From Bdellovibrionales bacterium (lineage in GTDB: Bacteria; Bdellovibrionota; Bdellovibrionia; Bdellovibrionales; UBA1609): a DNA stretch of 9,549 nt. The position numbers and the translations under genes are program-made. The stretch spans positions 1 to 9,549 of the forward strand of contig JAGRAK010000054.1 of assembly GCA_020434645.1 (NCBI GenBank). The letters run 5' to 3'. A model generated the notes under the pieces. That model had not been told where the DNA came from, did no database searches, and saw only the letters and a program-made list of their open reading frames with translations. This document shows positions 1 through 7,435 of the stretch, piece after piece (the stretch's first letter is position 1; each line of letters starts with the position of its first letter).

Positions 1-1278
1 TGCTCCAGCCACTTGTTGTGTGGGTGCACCAGTAATTGCTGCGGCTAGTGATGTTTGGCCTGGATTAAAAGTTTGACCAGGTAAACGCGTGATAAGATTT
101 GCAGGGGCTCCGGGCTGCATTGTAAATGTAGTTGAAGCATTATCTGTTAGTGCCGTTACAGGGAGCACTGTGTATCCGGACTTAGCTTGTACAGGGCTCA
201 TAGTGAACGTTTCAACACCAGCCACAAAGTTTGAAGCTGCGGGTTCAGTATCTGTTAAATCATTTGGCGACTGTAATGATACCGCGCCGGCGTAACTTGT
301 GGTGTTGAAATAATCATCTGTTGCGCGAACTTCGACATTGAAATTATTGTCGACGTTAAATGCACCGAGCACACCAGTTACGGCTTCTGCCAGAGTCATC
401 GTGCCATTGGTATAGGTTTGACCAGGCAAAATCGCAATAGATCTTGTCGTTGCGTTCGGATTAATCGTGATGACTTTATCAACTGTTTTACCTGAAACAT
501 TGTGGGTGGCGCGCAAGGTGATGGTGTCGGCCTTTATGTAATTCACATTACTAAATTCAGCAAATCCAGCTTGAAATGTGGCAGTGAGAGTGCCAATTGG
601 TGCCTGTGCCGGTGACACCGCAGAAACTGTAATCCAGTGTTTTGTGCCGCCGGTGAGGTCAATAAGAGATACGCCATCATCGGCGTCGATCATCTTCACT
701 TGAAACGGCGTCATAGGTACATTGTGGCTAGCTGTATAGACAGCTGGCGGTTCATTGGGTGGGTTGATCGGCGTCGGATCTGGTGCGCCAGAATCAGCCC
801 ATTCAATGCGATCTACGGTGAAAACAGTTTCTAAAGTGAATACGGCAAGATTTGGAGAATTGCGAATACGACATTCAATTTTTGTAGTTTGATCATAAGT
901 CGAAGCGGCGAGAACAGTAGTTGAAATGATACCTGAGGTATCGGTAACAAAGCTTGTGGGACCTGTAATAACAGCATCTGTGTTTGTAATTTCAGTACAA
1001 TCGACTGTCATGTCGGGTACAGGGTAACCATCAGGAGCTGTGATTTTTGCAACAAGAGGTAGGGGATAAGCTAGGCCTTTTTTAACGCCTTGATTGTCAC
1101 CTGAGACTTTTCTAATTTCGAGACCGAGTCCGATGGGGTTACCATTGGCATCTTCACTGCCTCCGCGACCGCCACCACAGGCCGAAAGCAAAACAAAACT
1201 CAACGCAAAAAATCCTTTAAAAAGCAAAGCAATGCTTTTTAAAAAATTCGCTAGAAGAATTTTGTAGTTACGTCCCAT
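1..1278 (-). CDS. Secreted lipoprotein with bacterial Ig-like repeats (3' end outside window)
   Basis: The frame is open from the ATG at 1278 to the left edge, giving 426 residues with no stop. A ribosome binding site AGGGGA lies 5 bases before the ATG. The N-terminus is a basic and hydrophobic signal ending in a lipobox LSAC (Cys34) followed by GGGRGG, so the protein should be lipidated. Residues about 50-155 look like an invasin-type bacterial Ig fold (Big_1-like: SGDNQG, PLPLVAKI, a DGYPVP turn, TDTSG). A proline-rich linker follows (about 165-178). From about residue 280 a repeat begins: LPGQT occurs at 284-288 and again at 399-403, a 115-residue period, with VEVRATDDYFN between. Such LPGQ/ATD-type Ig repeats are known from large surface lipoproteins of Bdellovibrionota-like bacteria. 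Likely role: cell-surface adhesin or scaffold (inference). No enzymatic motif is visible. The true length is unknown. Confidence 0.85.
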   Translation of the reverse strand, partial: MGRNYKILLANFLKSIALLFKGFFALSFVLLSACGGGRGGSEDANGNPIGLGLEIRKVSGDNQGVKKGLAYPLPLVAKITAPDGYPVPDMTVDCTEITNTDAVITGPTSFVTDTSGIISTTVLAASTYDQTTKIECRIRNSPNLAVFTLETVFTVDRIEWADSGAPDPTPINPPNEPPAVYTASHNVPMTPFQVKMIDADDGVSLIDLTGGTKHWITVSAVSPAQAPIGTLTATFQAGFAEFSNVNYIKADTITLRATHNVSGKTVDKVITINPNATTRSIAILPGQTYTNGTMTLAEAVTGVLGAFNVDNNFNVEVRATDDYFNTTSYAGAVSLQSPNDLTDTEPAASNFVAGVETFTMSPVQAKSGYTVLPVTALTDNASTTFTMQPGAPANLITRLPGQTFNPGQTSLAAAITGAPTQQVAGA

Positions 1279-1354
1279 TTATCCCCTAAGTTATGTGACT
1301 TTCAACATCTATATATTCGGTAAAAATCGCTGAATTATTAAGGATCTGGAGGTG

Positions 1355-1360
1355 ATTATA
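1355..1360 (-). promoter_or_regulatory. Possible -10 box of the lipoprotein gene
   Basis: A perfect TATAAT lies on the minus strand about 77 bases before the lipoprotein ATG, in an AT-rich stretch. No good -35 hexamer is seen 16-18 bases further upstream, so this is only a candidate. The 249-base gap between the protease stop and the lipoprotein start (1279-1527) holds this candidate and the protease terminator; I see no gene in it. Confidence 0.3.
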
Positions 1361-1449
1361 TTAAAAATGTAGATTTTTTTTACAGGGCTGTCTTAATCAG
1401 AGAAAAATTAAAAATAAACTTGAGTTTATGAAATTAATGAAAACGAGCA

Positions 1450-1477
1450 AAAAAATGGCGGCATTTTCGGCCGCCAA
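1450..1477 (-). terminator. Rho-independent terminator of the metalloprotease gene
   Basis: On the minus strand, TGGCGGC (from 1477) pairs perfectly with GCCGCCA (ending 1457) around a 7-base loop. Seven T residues follow directly (1456-1450). It lies about 50 bases after the metalloprotease stop and separates that gene from the lipoprotein gene. The plus-strand side has only an interrupted T-rich stretch, so the minus direction is favoured. Confidence 0.85.
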
Positions 1478-1527
1478 TTAAAATTGTTTTATTATGAGAT
1501 TTCTTTAAGCCTTCTGTCTTGCTTCAG

Positions 1528-3876
1528 CTACTGCGCAGCAAGTGGCTTTTCTTTTTCGGTCAACTTTTTTCCCTCTGAAATTCGAAGATAAAAACGTTTT
1601 TTGGCCACAGGTCGAGTCTCGCCATTGTTATAAATTTGCAAATAGGCAAAGTCTGAACAGCTGCCATCTTCGCGATTTATAAATTCACATCCGGGTAGCG
1701 CCTCAAGATGAATTTTTAGTTTATCGGCCGCAGAATTGAGAGTGTACTGAAACGGGGCTTGGTCTTCGTTCGCCCAATTCACGGCACCCTGAAGTGGGCC
1801 GCCATTGAGTCCGACTTCAACCCGTACAGGATATTGAAATTGATAAAATTCACTCGACGTTAGGCTGATCTCAAGGTCGTGTTTGGCCACATCGCCCTCG
1901 GCTAAAGTATGGGGAATAGGTCGCCCTCGAGAGCCGGCACCAGAGTCAGTGAGTTCGCGTCCGGCATTTTTAACAGTGAATTTCGCAATTGGACCGCGAT
2001 CCAGTCTGAAATTTCGAGTGTTCAGTGCATTCACTATAAGGTCATGCATTTCTAGCGGTGCGCGAACACCTGCACGACCAAGTTTATCTGCATAGAGCAT
2101 ATGTTCAAACCAATCATTTGCAGTGAGTGCTGGGTGATTGCGAGTGAGCCTCATGGCTTCAAGTGTAAGGTCTGACATTTTTGCTACACCAATGCGACCG
2201 AATTTTTGAATGGCGCCCGTGAGCATATCATTCATTGCGCCGCCATAAGCTTCGCCATCATCGTGTGACTCATTTGTTAAGTTAAAACCGGTGCGATTGA
2301 TAATTCGAAAATCTTCAGAGCCATCAAATGGTGCGCCACCGGTTACATCTTGAATAACAAGTTGTGCAACAAAATCAGCCATGCCTTCTGCAAGTCCGCC
2401 CGTGTCTGCAAGTTCAATCAAATCTCCCATTAGGCGATCCATAACTCCATGACCGAGTTCGTGCCAAATTGTGGAGTTGTCTCGTGCAAAATTCATATTA
2501 TCTGGAGAGTAAGTCGTAAAATTGATGGTGTCGTTTGTGTAGTAGGCATTGTCGCGCATTGAAATATCGGGATCATATAAAAAGGCATGAAACGCTCGTG
2601 TTGAGAGTTCAGGGTCTGTAAAGCCCATGCCATGAAGTGATTCCATGAGGCGATCAATGGCGTAGTACACTTGAACTTCATCAAAGCCGTCATTGATATA
2701 AGATACGGGGTCATGATCCGGTAGGCGACGAGCTTCGCGCGTGGAGGCGTCTATTTCTGAAGTGAGTGGGCGGCCATAGTAGGCGCCTGAAGGCACGAGC
2801 TCCCAGCGTTGAGAATTGCCTATAATATTTTGCTTCCACAAAATGGCAAGCTGACTAGAAAAAGTAGGCGTAAAATTTAGGCCTTTGGTATTTGCAACGG
2901 CATCTGGGTGAATGTTGATGCTCGCGTATTTTCCTACAAGATACATCCCGCCATTTGAAAAATTATTGGGCGCCATTGGTAGGGCATCATAAAGTGCCAT
3001 AGCCGTTTGCAATAGCCAATTGGGTGACCAGTAACCCTGTGCCTGGCCTTCGGGAGTTTCGCCTAAGACAGGGTCCATTTTATCTTCGTAATAGCGACGA
3101 CTTTTTAATGGTAAGTAGGGGTCAGTGGTTGTTTCTTTACGCGTGTCTAATAAATTTTTAAGAAGAACTGGAATGCGTGTTTGACGAGCTTTGGTTTTTT
3201 CAGCTTCTTCGTATATGGGGTACACAAGAGCTGGAACATCAGCTTGTGGGAACTCTTTATATGTAGACTCAATTATTTCTTTAGTGAAATGAGAAACTTT
3301 AATGGTGTGCGTGCCTCTGCGGCCTGTGACTTCTATTTCGCGCACAAGATCAGTGTTCACCCATTTGTCTTCAAATTTTATTTTACCAATGCGTTGATCA
3401 TCGCGATGATTTAAAACCACTTCGCGTACATAGCTCATGTTATTGAGAGAACTCATATGCGCTTTTAGTTTATTTTTTGCTATTTTATTAAGAGCTAAGA
3501 TGCTCTCACGTGCATTTTTAAGTGAGCTGTCATCAATATGGGCTTCCATTTGAATGAGTGTGCCTGTGAGGGGCGATGTCCAAGCTCGGATGAGTGCGCC
3601 ATCAAGTGGGATACCCTCTTCAACCTGAACGTATGTGCGAAAATGAGAGTGGGCTAGCGGTCGTGCTTCGACCTCTACAAAGTCTTGTTCTTTAAGCTCT
3701 AAACCTTTTTCAATATTGAGTTTTGGTAATATTGAACTGAGGTCATCTGAAAGCGTGTTTTTTTCCTCCCAGCGAACATATTGAATGTCGGCTGATGCAA
3801 CTGATGAAAGTAACAGAATCGAAATAAGTGCTGCGAAGAACCGGCTTAGGTTCTTGAAACTCAAAATTTTTGTCAT
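1528..3876 (-). CDS. Secreted zinc metalloprotease (gluzincin, M36/M4-like) with FTP-type propeptide
   Basis: The protein has 782 residues. A signal peptide (1-29, cut after ASA) precedes an FTP/PepSY-like propeptide at about 30-200; HSHFRTYVQVEEGIPLDGA at 76-94 is the FTP hallmark, a region that in fungalysin and thermolysin relatives chaperones and inhibits the enzyme. The catalytic domain follows. HELGH at 472-476 gives two zinc-binding histidines and catalytic Glu473; Glu497 in GGLAEGMADF is the expected third ligand, a spacing typical of M36/M4-like gluzincins. The stretch VQVYYAIDRLMESLHGMGF (401-419) resembles the conserved segment before the active site in this group. Residues about 625-770 look like a beta-rich C-terminal domain with two cysteines (730, 740). 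Role: an exported protease, probably degrading extracellular or envelope protein; the substrate is not visible. The start at 3876 is supported by a strong GGGGGGA 4 bases before the ATG. Exact MEROPS family assignment is uncertain. Confidence 0.88.
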   Translation of the reverse strand: MTKILSFKNLSRFFAALISILLLSSVASADIQYVRWEEKNTLSDDLSSILPKLNIEKGLELKEQDFVEVEARPLAHSHFRTYVQVEEGIPLDGALIRAWTSPLTGTLIQMEAHIDDSSLKNARESILALNKIAKNKLKAHMSSLNNMSYVREVVLNHRDDQRIGKIKFEDKWVNTDLVREIEVTGRRGTHTIKVSHFTKEIIESTYKEFPQADVPALVYPIYEEAEKTKARQTRIPVLLKNLLDTRKETTTDPYLPLKSRRYYEDKMDPVLGETPEGQAQGYWSPNWLLQTAMALYDALPMAPNNFSNGGMYLVGKYASINIHPDAVANTKGLNFTPTFSSQLAILWKQNIIGNSQRWELVPSGAYYGRPLTSEIDASTREARRLPDHDPVSYINDGFDEVQVYYAIDRLMESLHGMGFTDPELSTRAFHAFLYDPDISMRDNAYYTNDTINFTTYSPDNMNFARDNSTIWHELGHGVMDRLMGDLIELADTGGLAEGMADFVAQLVIQDVTGGAPFDGSEDFRIINRTGFNLTNESHDDGEAYGGAMNDMLTGAIQKFGRIGVAKMSDLTLEAMRLTRNHPALTANDWFEHMLYADKLGRAGVRAPLEMHDLIVNALNTRNFRLDRGPIAKFTVKNAGRELTDSGAGSRGRPIPHTLAEGDVAKHDLEISLTSSEFYQFQYPVRVEVGLNGGPLQGAVNWANEDQAPFQYTLNSAADKLKIHLEALPGCEFINREDGSCSDFAYLQIYNNGETRPVAKKRFYLRISEGKKLTEKEKPLAAQ

Positions 3877-3881
3877 TAAAT

Positions 3882-3902
3882 CCCCCCGGAGTTAAGTGGG
3901 GG
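3882..3902 (-). promoter_or_regulatory. Leader hairpin covering the metalloprotease ribosome binding site
   Basis: On the minus strand CCCCC (3902-3898) can pair with the G run at 3887-3882 across a loop of about 10 bases. That G run is the Shine-Dalgarno sequence of the protease gene, ending 5 bases before the ATG. All five pairs are G-C, so the site would be occluded when folded. No T tract follows, so it is not a terminator. A weak promoter (TTGCAA at 3928-3933, TATGAT at 3912-3907, 15-base spacing) may precede it. Confidence 0.5.
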
Positions 3903-3950
3903 TATAATCATATAACTCAGCTTATTATTGCAATGTGTAATGCGTGTCGG

Positions 3951-4514
3951 CTAGAGACGAAATTGTAAAGAGAGCAAGAAAGTGAGCACGCTGAATGATT
4001 CAAGCTCGTAGGGCACACTGGCTTTGGTTGTTGATGATTTTTCGGCATATAAAAATGAACCTTCAAATCCAACAGTGAACCATGTGGCCACATTGTAATT
4101 GTAGCCGCTGGCAAAGCCATAGTGATAGGGAGAAAAAATAACAGGTGTGCCAAAGGTATCTGTGCTGACTTTGGCAATGCCGGCACGAAAGCCAACGAAT
4201 GTGGTGCCCGCAGAGCCAGGTATTTGTAATGCCGCTTCTAAGCCATGAAGCGAGTAATCAAATTGTTCTCCGCCACCAGAGCCTTGCTCAGATCCAGTTA
4301 AGAAGTAGTAACCGCCGATGGTCATAGAAGGAGAAATAAAGGCAATTCCTTTTGCGCCGTACATACGATGGGGGTTTGAGTTGTCTGAATCGGGCACGCT
4401 AAAGCCGTAGAGAATACCAAACTGTGAGCCACCAATGTCTTGTGCATGAGCAGAATGAGTCCACGCAATGGACGACGCACAAAATAAAATGAGTATTAAC
4501 AATAGTTTCCTCAT
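3951..4514 (-). CDS. Small outer-membrane beta-barrel protein, function unknown
   Basis: The protein has 187 residues from the ATG at 4514. The frame stays open upstream to a TTG at 4589, but the ATG is preferred because a typical signal peptide starts there (MRKLLLILILFCASS..., cut after AHA at 24). The mature part is rich in Gly, Tyr, Phe and Ser and shows alternating-hydrophobicity segments at about 32-40, 54-72, 86-98, 104-116, 127-158 and 172-186. It ends in SLQFRL, close to the aromatic terminus typical of barrel proteins. This suggests an 8-strand-type outer-membrane barrel of the OmpW/OmpA-like size class; no specific family is recognised. No clear Shine-Dalgarno precedes the ATG. The gene is 74 bases upstream of the metalloprotease on the same strand with no terminator visible between them, so read-through is possible. 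It is divergent from the nuclease operon. Confidence 0.7.
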   Translation of the reverse strand: MRKLLLILILFCASSIAWTHSAHAQDIGGSQFGILYGFSVPDSDNSNPHRMYGAKGIAFISPSMTIGGYYFLTGSEQGSGGGEQFDYSLHGLEAALQIPGSAGTTFVGFRAGIAKVSTDTFGTPVIFSPYHYGFASGYNYNVATWFTVGFEGSFLYAEKSSTTKASVPYELESFSVLTFLLSLQFRL

Positions 4515-4536
4515 GCTTACTGTATCGGAACAGGAC

Positions 4537-4563
4537 GGCACGGAATTCACTCGACCTCGTGCC
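4537..4563. promoter_or_regulatory. Inverted repeat in the divergent intergenic region
   Basis: GGCACG (4537-4542) and CGTGCC (4558-4563) form a 6-bp dyad with a 15-base centre, located between the barrel gene start (4514) and the nuclease start (4621). The position suits an operator shared by two divergent promoters or a leader stem-loop in the barrel mRNA. No convincing -35/-10 pair was found in this 106-base gap. Confidence 0.25.
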
Positions 4564-4620
4564 AGATTGTGGTAATGGTCAATAGACAAACGACTTGAAA
4601 TGACAGTGGGAGCCTTTCGA

Positions 4621-5592
4621 ATGAATATTCATATCAACACAAATTCAAAGCAATTTTATTTTTTAAAACACTGGGCTGTACTTATCGTGAGTTTATTTAT
4701 TTCTATCAACTCATTCGGCTGGGCTGAACTTGGGCATCAAGTGACAGCTGAAATTGCAGAACAAATTTTGTCTCAAGATGCAAAAACAATGTCGGCCATT
4801 CGTTCGATTGTTGGCCTAGAGCCTCTCGCAATCGGGGCAGCTTGGCCAGATATAGTGAAAAGTGATGCAAGGTTTAATGATTTTTCGCCTTATCATTATA
4901 TGACTATTTATCGAGATTCTAAAAAGTCAGTTTCTAAAAATGCACTAACGGTTCTCAATAGATATCCTGCGATATTGACTGATAGTCGGTATTCTCGTGA
5001 ATCTAAAATGATCGCCTTTCGATTTATCTTACATGTGGTAGGCGACATTCATCAGCCGCTTCATGTGGGCAATGAATTTGATTATGGCGGCAATGCCTGT
5101 CGAGTAAAGTGGCAACCCAATGCGAAGTCCTCAGGTCAAGAGACAAATTTGCACTCTGTTTGGGACGAAGAACTGGTAAACAACATGGCCACTAAGATGA
5201 GATCAGAGAGCAAAATAAATTATAAATTCTTTGGTTATAAAGAAGTGTCGAATATCTTGATGGCGAAATATAAAAGCCTGATCGCCTCTTCGAGTCAAGA
5301 TGTTGACGTAGACGCTTGGGTTGCCGACTCTCAAAGGCTTCGTGAGACAGAGGTTTATCCAGATAAACTGGCCGATGATGCCAGACCTTATTGTTCACGG
5401 GGTGGTCATGTGTCAAATGTTCCGGTGTTAGACGCTCAATATATCAACGCCAAAAGAGATTTGGTTGAAAAGCGTTTAGTCTTGGGTGGTATTCATTTAG
5501 CGAATTTATTAAGAAAGGTGTTCAATCGTTCAACGCCTACGAGCCCTACAGAATCTGATATTATTGCGCCGTTGATAATCTCGAACGACTAA
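4621..5592 (+). CDS. S1/P1-type zinc-dependent nuclease (secreted)
   Basis: The protein has 323 residues from the ATG at 4621, chosen over an in-frame ATG at 4600 because GGGAG (4608-4612) sits 8 bases before it. A signal peptide covers 1-33; cleavage at NSFG/W leaves Trp34 as the mature N-terminus, as the family requires, since this residue binds zinc. All nine ligands of the trinuclear zinc site of P1 nuclease can be matched: Trp34, His39, Asp77 (WPD), His92, His138, Asp142, His148 (HVVGDIHQPLH), His178 and Asp182 (NLHSVWD). The conserved DYGGN is at 154-158 and the C-terminal GGIHLANLL at about 289-297. The family cleaves single-stranded DNA and RNA and removes 3'-phosphates; the related zinc phospholipase C shares the fold, so a phospholipid substrate cannot be excluded. 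It is the first gene of a three-gene operon with two PAP2 proteins, suggesting that it feeds phosphate release. Confidence 0.93.
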   Translation: MNIHINTNSKQFYFLKHWAVLIVSLFISINSFGWAELGHQVTAEIAEQILSQDAKTMSAIRSIVGLEPLAIGAAWPDIVKSDARFNDFSPYHYMTIYRDSKKSVSKNALTVLNRYPAILTDSRYSRESKMIAFRFILHVVGDIHQPLHVGNEFDYGGNACRVKWQPNAKSSGQETNLHSVWDEELVNNMATKMRSESKINYKFFGYKEVSNILMAKYKSLIASSSQDVDVDAWVADSQRLRETEVYPDKLADDARPYCSRGGHVSNVPVLDAQYINAKRDLVEKRLVLGGIHLANLLRKVFNRSTPTSPTESDIIAPLIISND

Positions 5593-5602
5593 GGCGAGCC
5601 AA

Positions 5603-6421
5603 ATGATTCGTAATCTCTGTATCTTATTTTTAATTTTCAGTTCTCAATCCGCAAGCTTTGCAGCGGATAGTGAAAGCATTCAGAGTCTAAATGGCCAAAA
5701 TTCTGAGGGCGTAGAAACTGAAGCTTCATTTTGGCAGCAGCGCAAAGCCGAGGCGTTTTCTCCTTGGCAAACCGAAGCACGACCATATTTAATTTACGGC
5801 TCACTTGTCACAGCCGCCATTTTAGCCACAAAGCATAATGGTGAAGATCAATTCAACGAAAACATGGCAAAAGATCAACCTCTGGGCGATGCGGCTGAAA
5901 TTGGTGATCTGGGTGGTCAAGGCTTTACTAATTTATTTTATATTGCCGGCATGGGTGGCCATTACTACTTCACAAAAAGTCAAAAGTCTTATGATCATAT
6001 GACGACAATGTTGCTCGCAACGGCTTATGCTGTGGGCACGAGCAGTATTTTAAAATTTATTGTGCATGAACCTCGTCCAAATGATCGCACAACGTATAAT
6101 TCGTTTCCGTCAGGACACACCACATCGGCGTTTGCATTTTCGTCAGTTATTATTGCGGAGCATGGGTTCTGGCCTTGGGGTTTTGCCGCCACCGCGCTTG
6201 CGACTCTGACTGGGATTAGCCGTGTCAATGATCACAAACACTATTTGCATGATGTCACGGCCGGATTTACAATCGGATCTGCATATGGATTCGGAATTTC
6301 TTATCTCCGTCAAGGACAACAATTAAATAAACATGCGGCAGGCGGAGCAAGCTCACATTTTTATGTCATGCCTGTATTTGCTAAAGAGCGCGGAGGGCTA
6401 GTCGCGTATTATGAATATTAA
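5603..6421 (+). CDS. PAP2-family acid phosphatase (canonical active site, exported)
   Basis: The protein has 272 residues. A signal peptide covers 1-20 (cut at SFA/AD). The full PAP2 signature is present: KX6RP at Lys151 to Arg158-Pro159, PSGH at 169-172, and SRX5HX3D with Arg207, His213 and Asp217. In this superfamily the histidine of SRX5H forms the phospho-enzyme, the SGH histidine protonates the leaving group, and the two arginines and the lysine hold the phosphate. Substrates range from nucleotides (class A acid phosphatases) to lipid phosphates; hydrophobic stretches around 62-76, 136-150, 174-203 and 219-235 fit either a soluble or a membrane-bound member. A short beta-like tail follows (SHFYVMPVF...YYEY). 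The start has AAGGCGAG upstream and lies 10 bases after the nuclease stop, so the genes are co-transcribed. The expected role is dephosphorylation of products of the upstream nuclease or phospholipase (inference). Confidence 0.92.
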   Translation: MIRNLCILFLIFSSQSASFAADSESIQSLNGQNSEGVETEASFWQQRKAEAFSPWQTEARPYLIYGSLVTAAILATKHNGEDQFNENMAKDQPLGDAAEIGDLGGQGFTNLFYIAGMGGHYYFTKSQKSYDHMTTMLLATAYAVGTSSILKFIVHEPRPNDRTTYNSFPSGHTTSAFAFSSVIIAEHGFWPWGFAATALATLTGISRVNDHKHYLHDVTAGFTIGSAYGFGISYLRQGQQLNKHAAGGASSHFYVMPVFAKERGGLVAYYEY

Positions 6422-7334
6422 ACTTCTACTCCTCATGTTATTTGTAATTCTGAGTCTCCCACTTAGTGCAGAAGAGATGCTTGATTACAAAAGAGTTGTG
6501 ACGGATATTCCGACCACTAGCAAAAAATTTTTAAAAACGGCATTTTCAAAAGAAGCGATTGGTCCATGGATGACCATTTTTGGCAGTACAGCTGTTCTTT
6601 TTGCTTATGATGAAGAGTTACTTGAAAGTTCGCAGCGCGCAGGGCGCGATTTAGGAATCGGTAACGGAGACGCAACAGAAACTATAATTGAAATTAGGGG
6701 GCAAGATATTTTGCGTCTTCCAACCGACACCGCCTCTGGTCTTTATTTTTTAGGTGATGGTTGGCTCCATGGTTCTATTGCGGCGGGGTTTATAATCAAT
6801 GGTTATTCAAATCAGGCAGCCCGACCTTACAACACAGGTCTTCAGCTTGCCCATGGAATGTTTGTCTCCACAATTTTTAACCAAGCTTTGAAGCGATCAT
6901 TTGGTCGCGAAGATCCTAACTTTGCATCTGAAAAGCGCGGGGCGTGGCGGCCTTTTCCGAGTTTCAAGGCCTATAATGATGAGTCAGCAAAATATGATGC
7001 TATGCCAAGTGGCCATGTTATGACGGCGACCTTGATGTTTACTGTTGTGACTTTAAATTATCCTGAGTATGCCTACTTAACCTGGCCGGTGGGTATCACA
7101 TGGATCACGGTCTTAAGTTTTCAGATGATGAATAATGGTGTGCACTGGGCGAGCGACTATCCACTCGGCATCGCAATGGGCTATCTTGCTGGTAAGCTTG
7201 CATATGAAATGGTTCATCCTGAAAAACCTGAAGTTGACGCTCAAGACAAGAATAAACAGCAAGAGCCCGAAGTCGCATTTTACCCCGCCGTCACTCCCGA
7301 AGGCAGCACACTGAATTTGATTTATAGTTTTTAG
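6411..7334 (+). CDS. PAP2-fold protein with altered active site (phosphate-binding arginines missing)
   Basis: The protein has 307 residues. A signal peptide covers 1-20 (cut at LSA/EE). PAP2 domain: motif 1 is KX6DP (Lys161 ... Asp168-Pro169, within GREDP) instead of KX6RP; motif 2, AMPSGH (197-202), is intact; motif 3 keeps His245 and Asp249 (NNGVHWASD), but the arginine six residues before the histidine is Met239. So the nucleophile, the acid histidine and the aspartate remain while both phosphate-clamping arginines are absent. The surrounding sequence (FPSFKAYN, KYDAMPSGH, GVHWASDYPLG) is well ordered and reads like a distinct PAP2 subfamily rather than a decaying gene. A charged linker (270-287) leads to a tail VAFYPAVTPEG...IYSF resembling that of the upstream PAP2 protein. 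The gene overlaps the previous one by 11 bases; GGAGGG lies 13 bases before the ATG. Activity may be changed or lost. Confidence 0.88.
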   Translation: MNIKLLLLMLFVILSLPLSAEEMLDYKRVVTDIPTTSKKFLKTAFSKEAIGPWMTIFGSTAVLFAYDEELLESSQRAGRDLGIGNGDATETIIEIRGQDILRLPTDTASGLYFLGDGWLHGSIAAGFIINGYSNQAARPYNTGLQLAHGMFVSTIFNQALKRSFGREDPNFASEKRGAWRPFPSFKAYNDESAKYDAMPSGHVMTATLMFTVVTLNYPEYAYLTWPVGITWITVLSFQMMNNGVHWASDYPLGIAMGYLAGKLAYEMVHPEKPEVDAQDKNKQQEPEVAFYPAVTPEGSTLNLIYSF

Positions 7335-7435
7335 ATTGGCAGCAGGCGAGTCGGTACTTGGATGTCAATTGATGTCCCAATGCCCAGCTTAGATTGAATA
7401 TTGATTGAACCGCCCTGGCACCAACCCTGCTCTAT
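7331..7435 (-). pseudogene. Remnant: C-terminal end of a sensor histidine kinase ATPase domain
   Basis: A 34-codon open stretch on the minus strand ends in TAA at 7331-7333 and is cut by an in-frame TAA at 7436-7438 on its 5' side. Its translation contains GGSINIQSKLGIGTSIDIQ followed by VP and a short tail. This matches the end of the HATPase_c domain of histidine kinases (GG-x-I-x-I-x-S-x-x-G-x-G-T, the G2 box and last strand). The upstream N and G1 boxes and the dimerisation domain are absent from the neighbouring sequence in any minus frame I read. The stop codon shares bases with the PAP2 stop codon in convergent orientation. It is best explained as a deletion scar. Confidence 0.7.

Noticed and set aside
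1..834. Plus-strand open frames opposite the lipoprotein (for example 89-295 and 637-834)
   Set aside because: They are antisense to a continuous, family-like lipoprotein frame and have no motifs or ribosome binding sites of their own.
1348..1356. Perfect Shine-Dalgarno-like GGAGGTGAT on the plus strand
   Set aside because: The nearby ATG is followed at once by TAG and no meaningful plus-strand frame follows.
4515..4589. Extension of the barrel protein to a TTG start at 4589
   Set aside because: The signal peptide begins at the ATG at 4514; the extra 25 residues are polar and would bury the export signal.
4600..4620. ATG at 4600 as start of the S1/P1 nuclease
   Set aside because: No Shine-Dalgarno precedes it, whereas GGGAG is well placed for the ATG at 4621.
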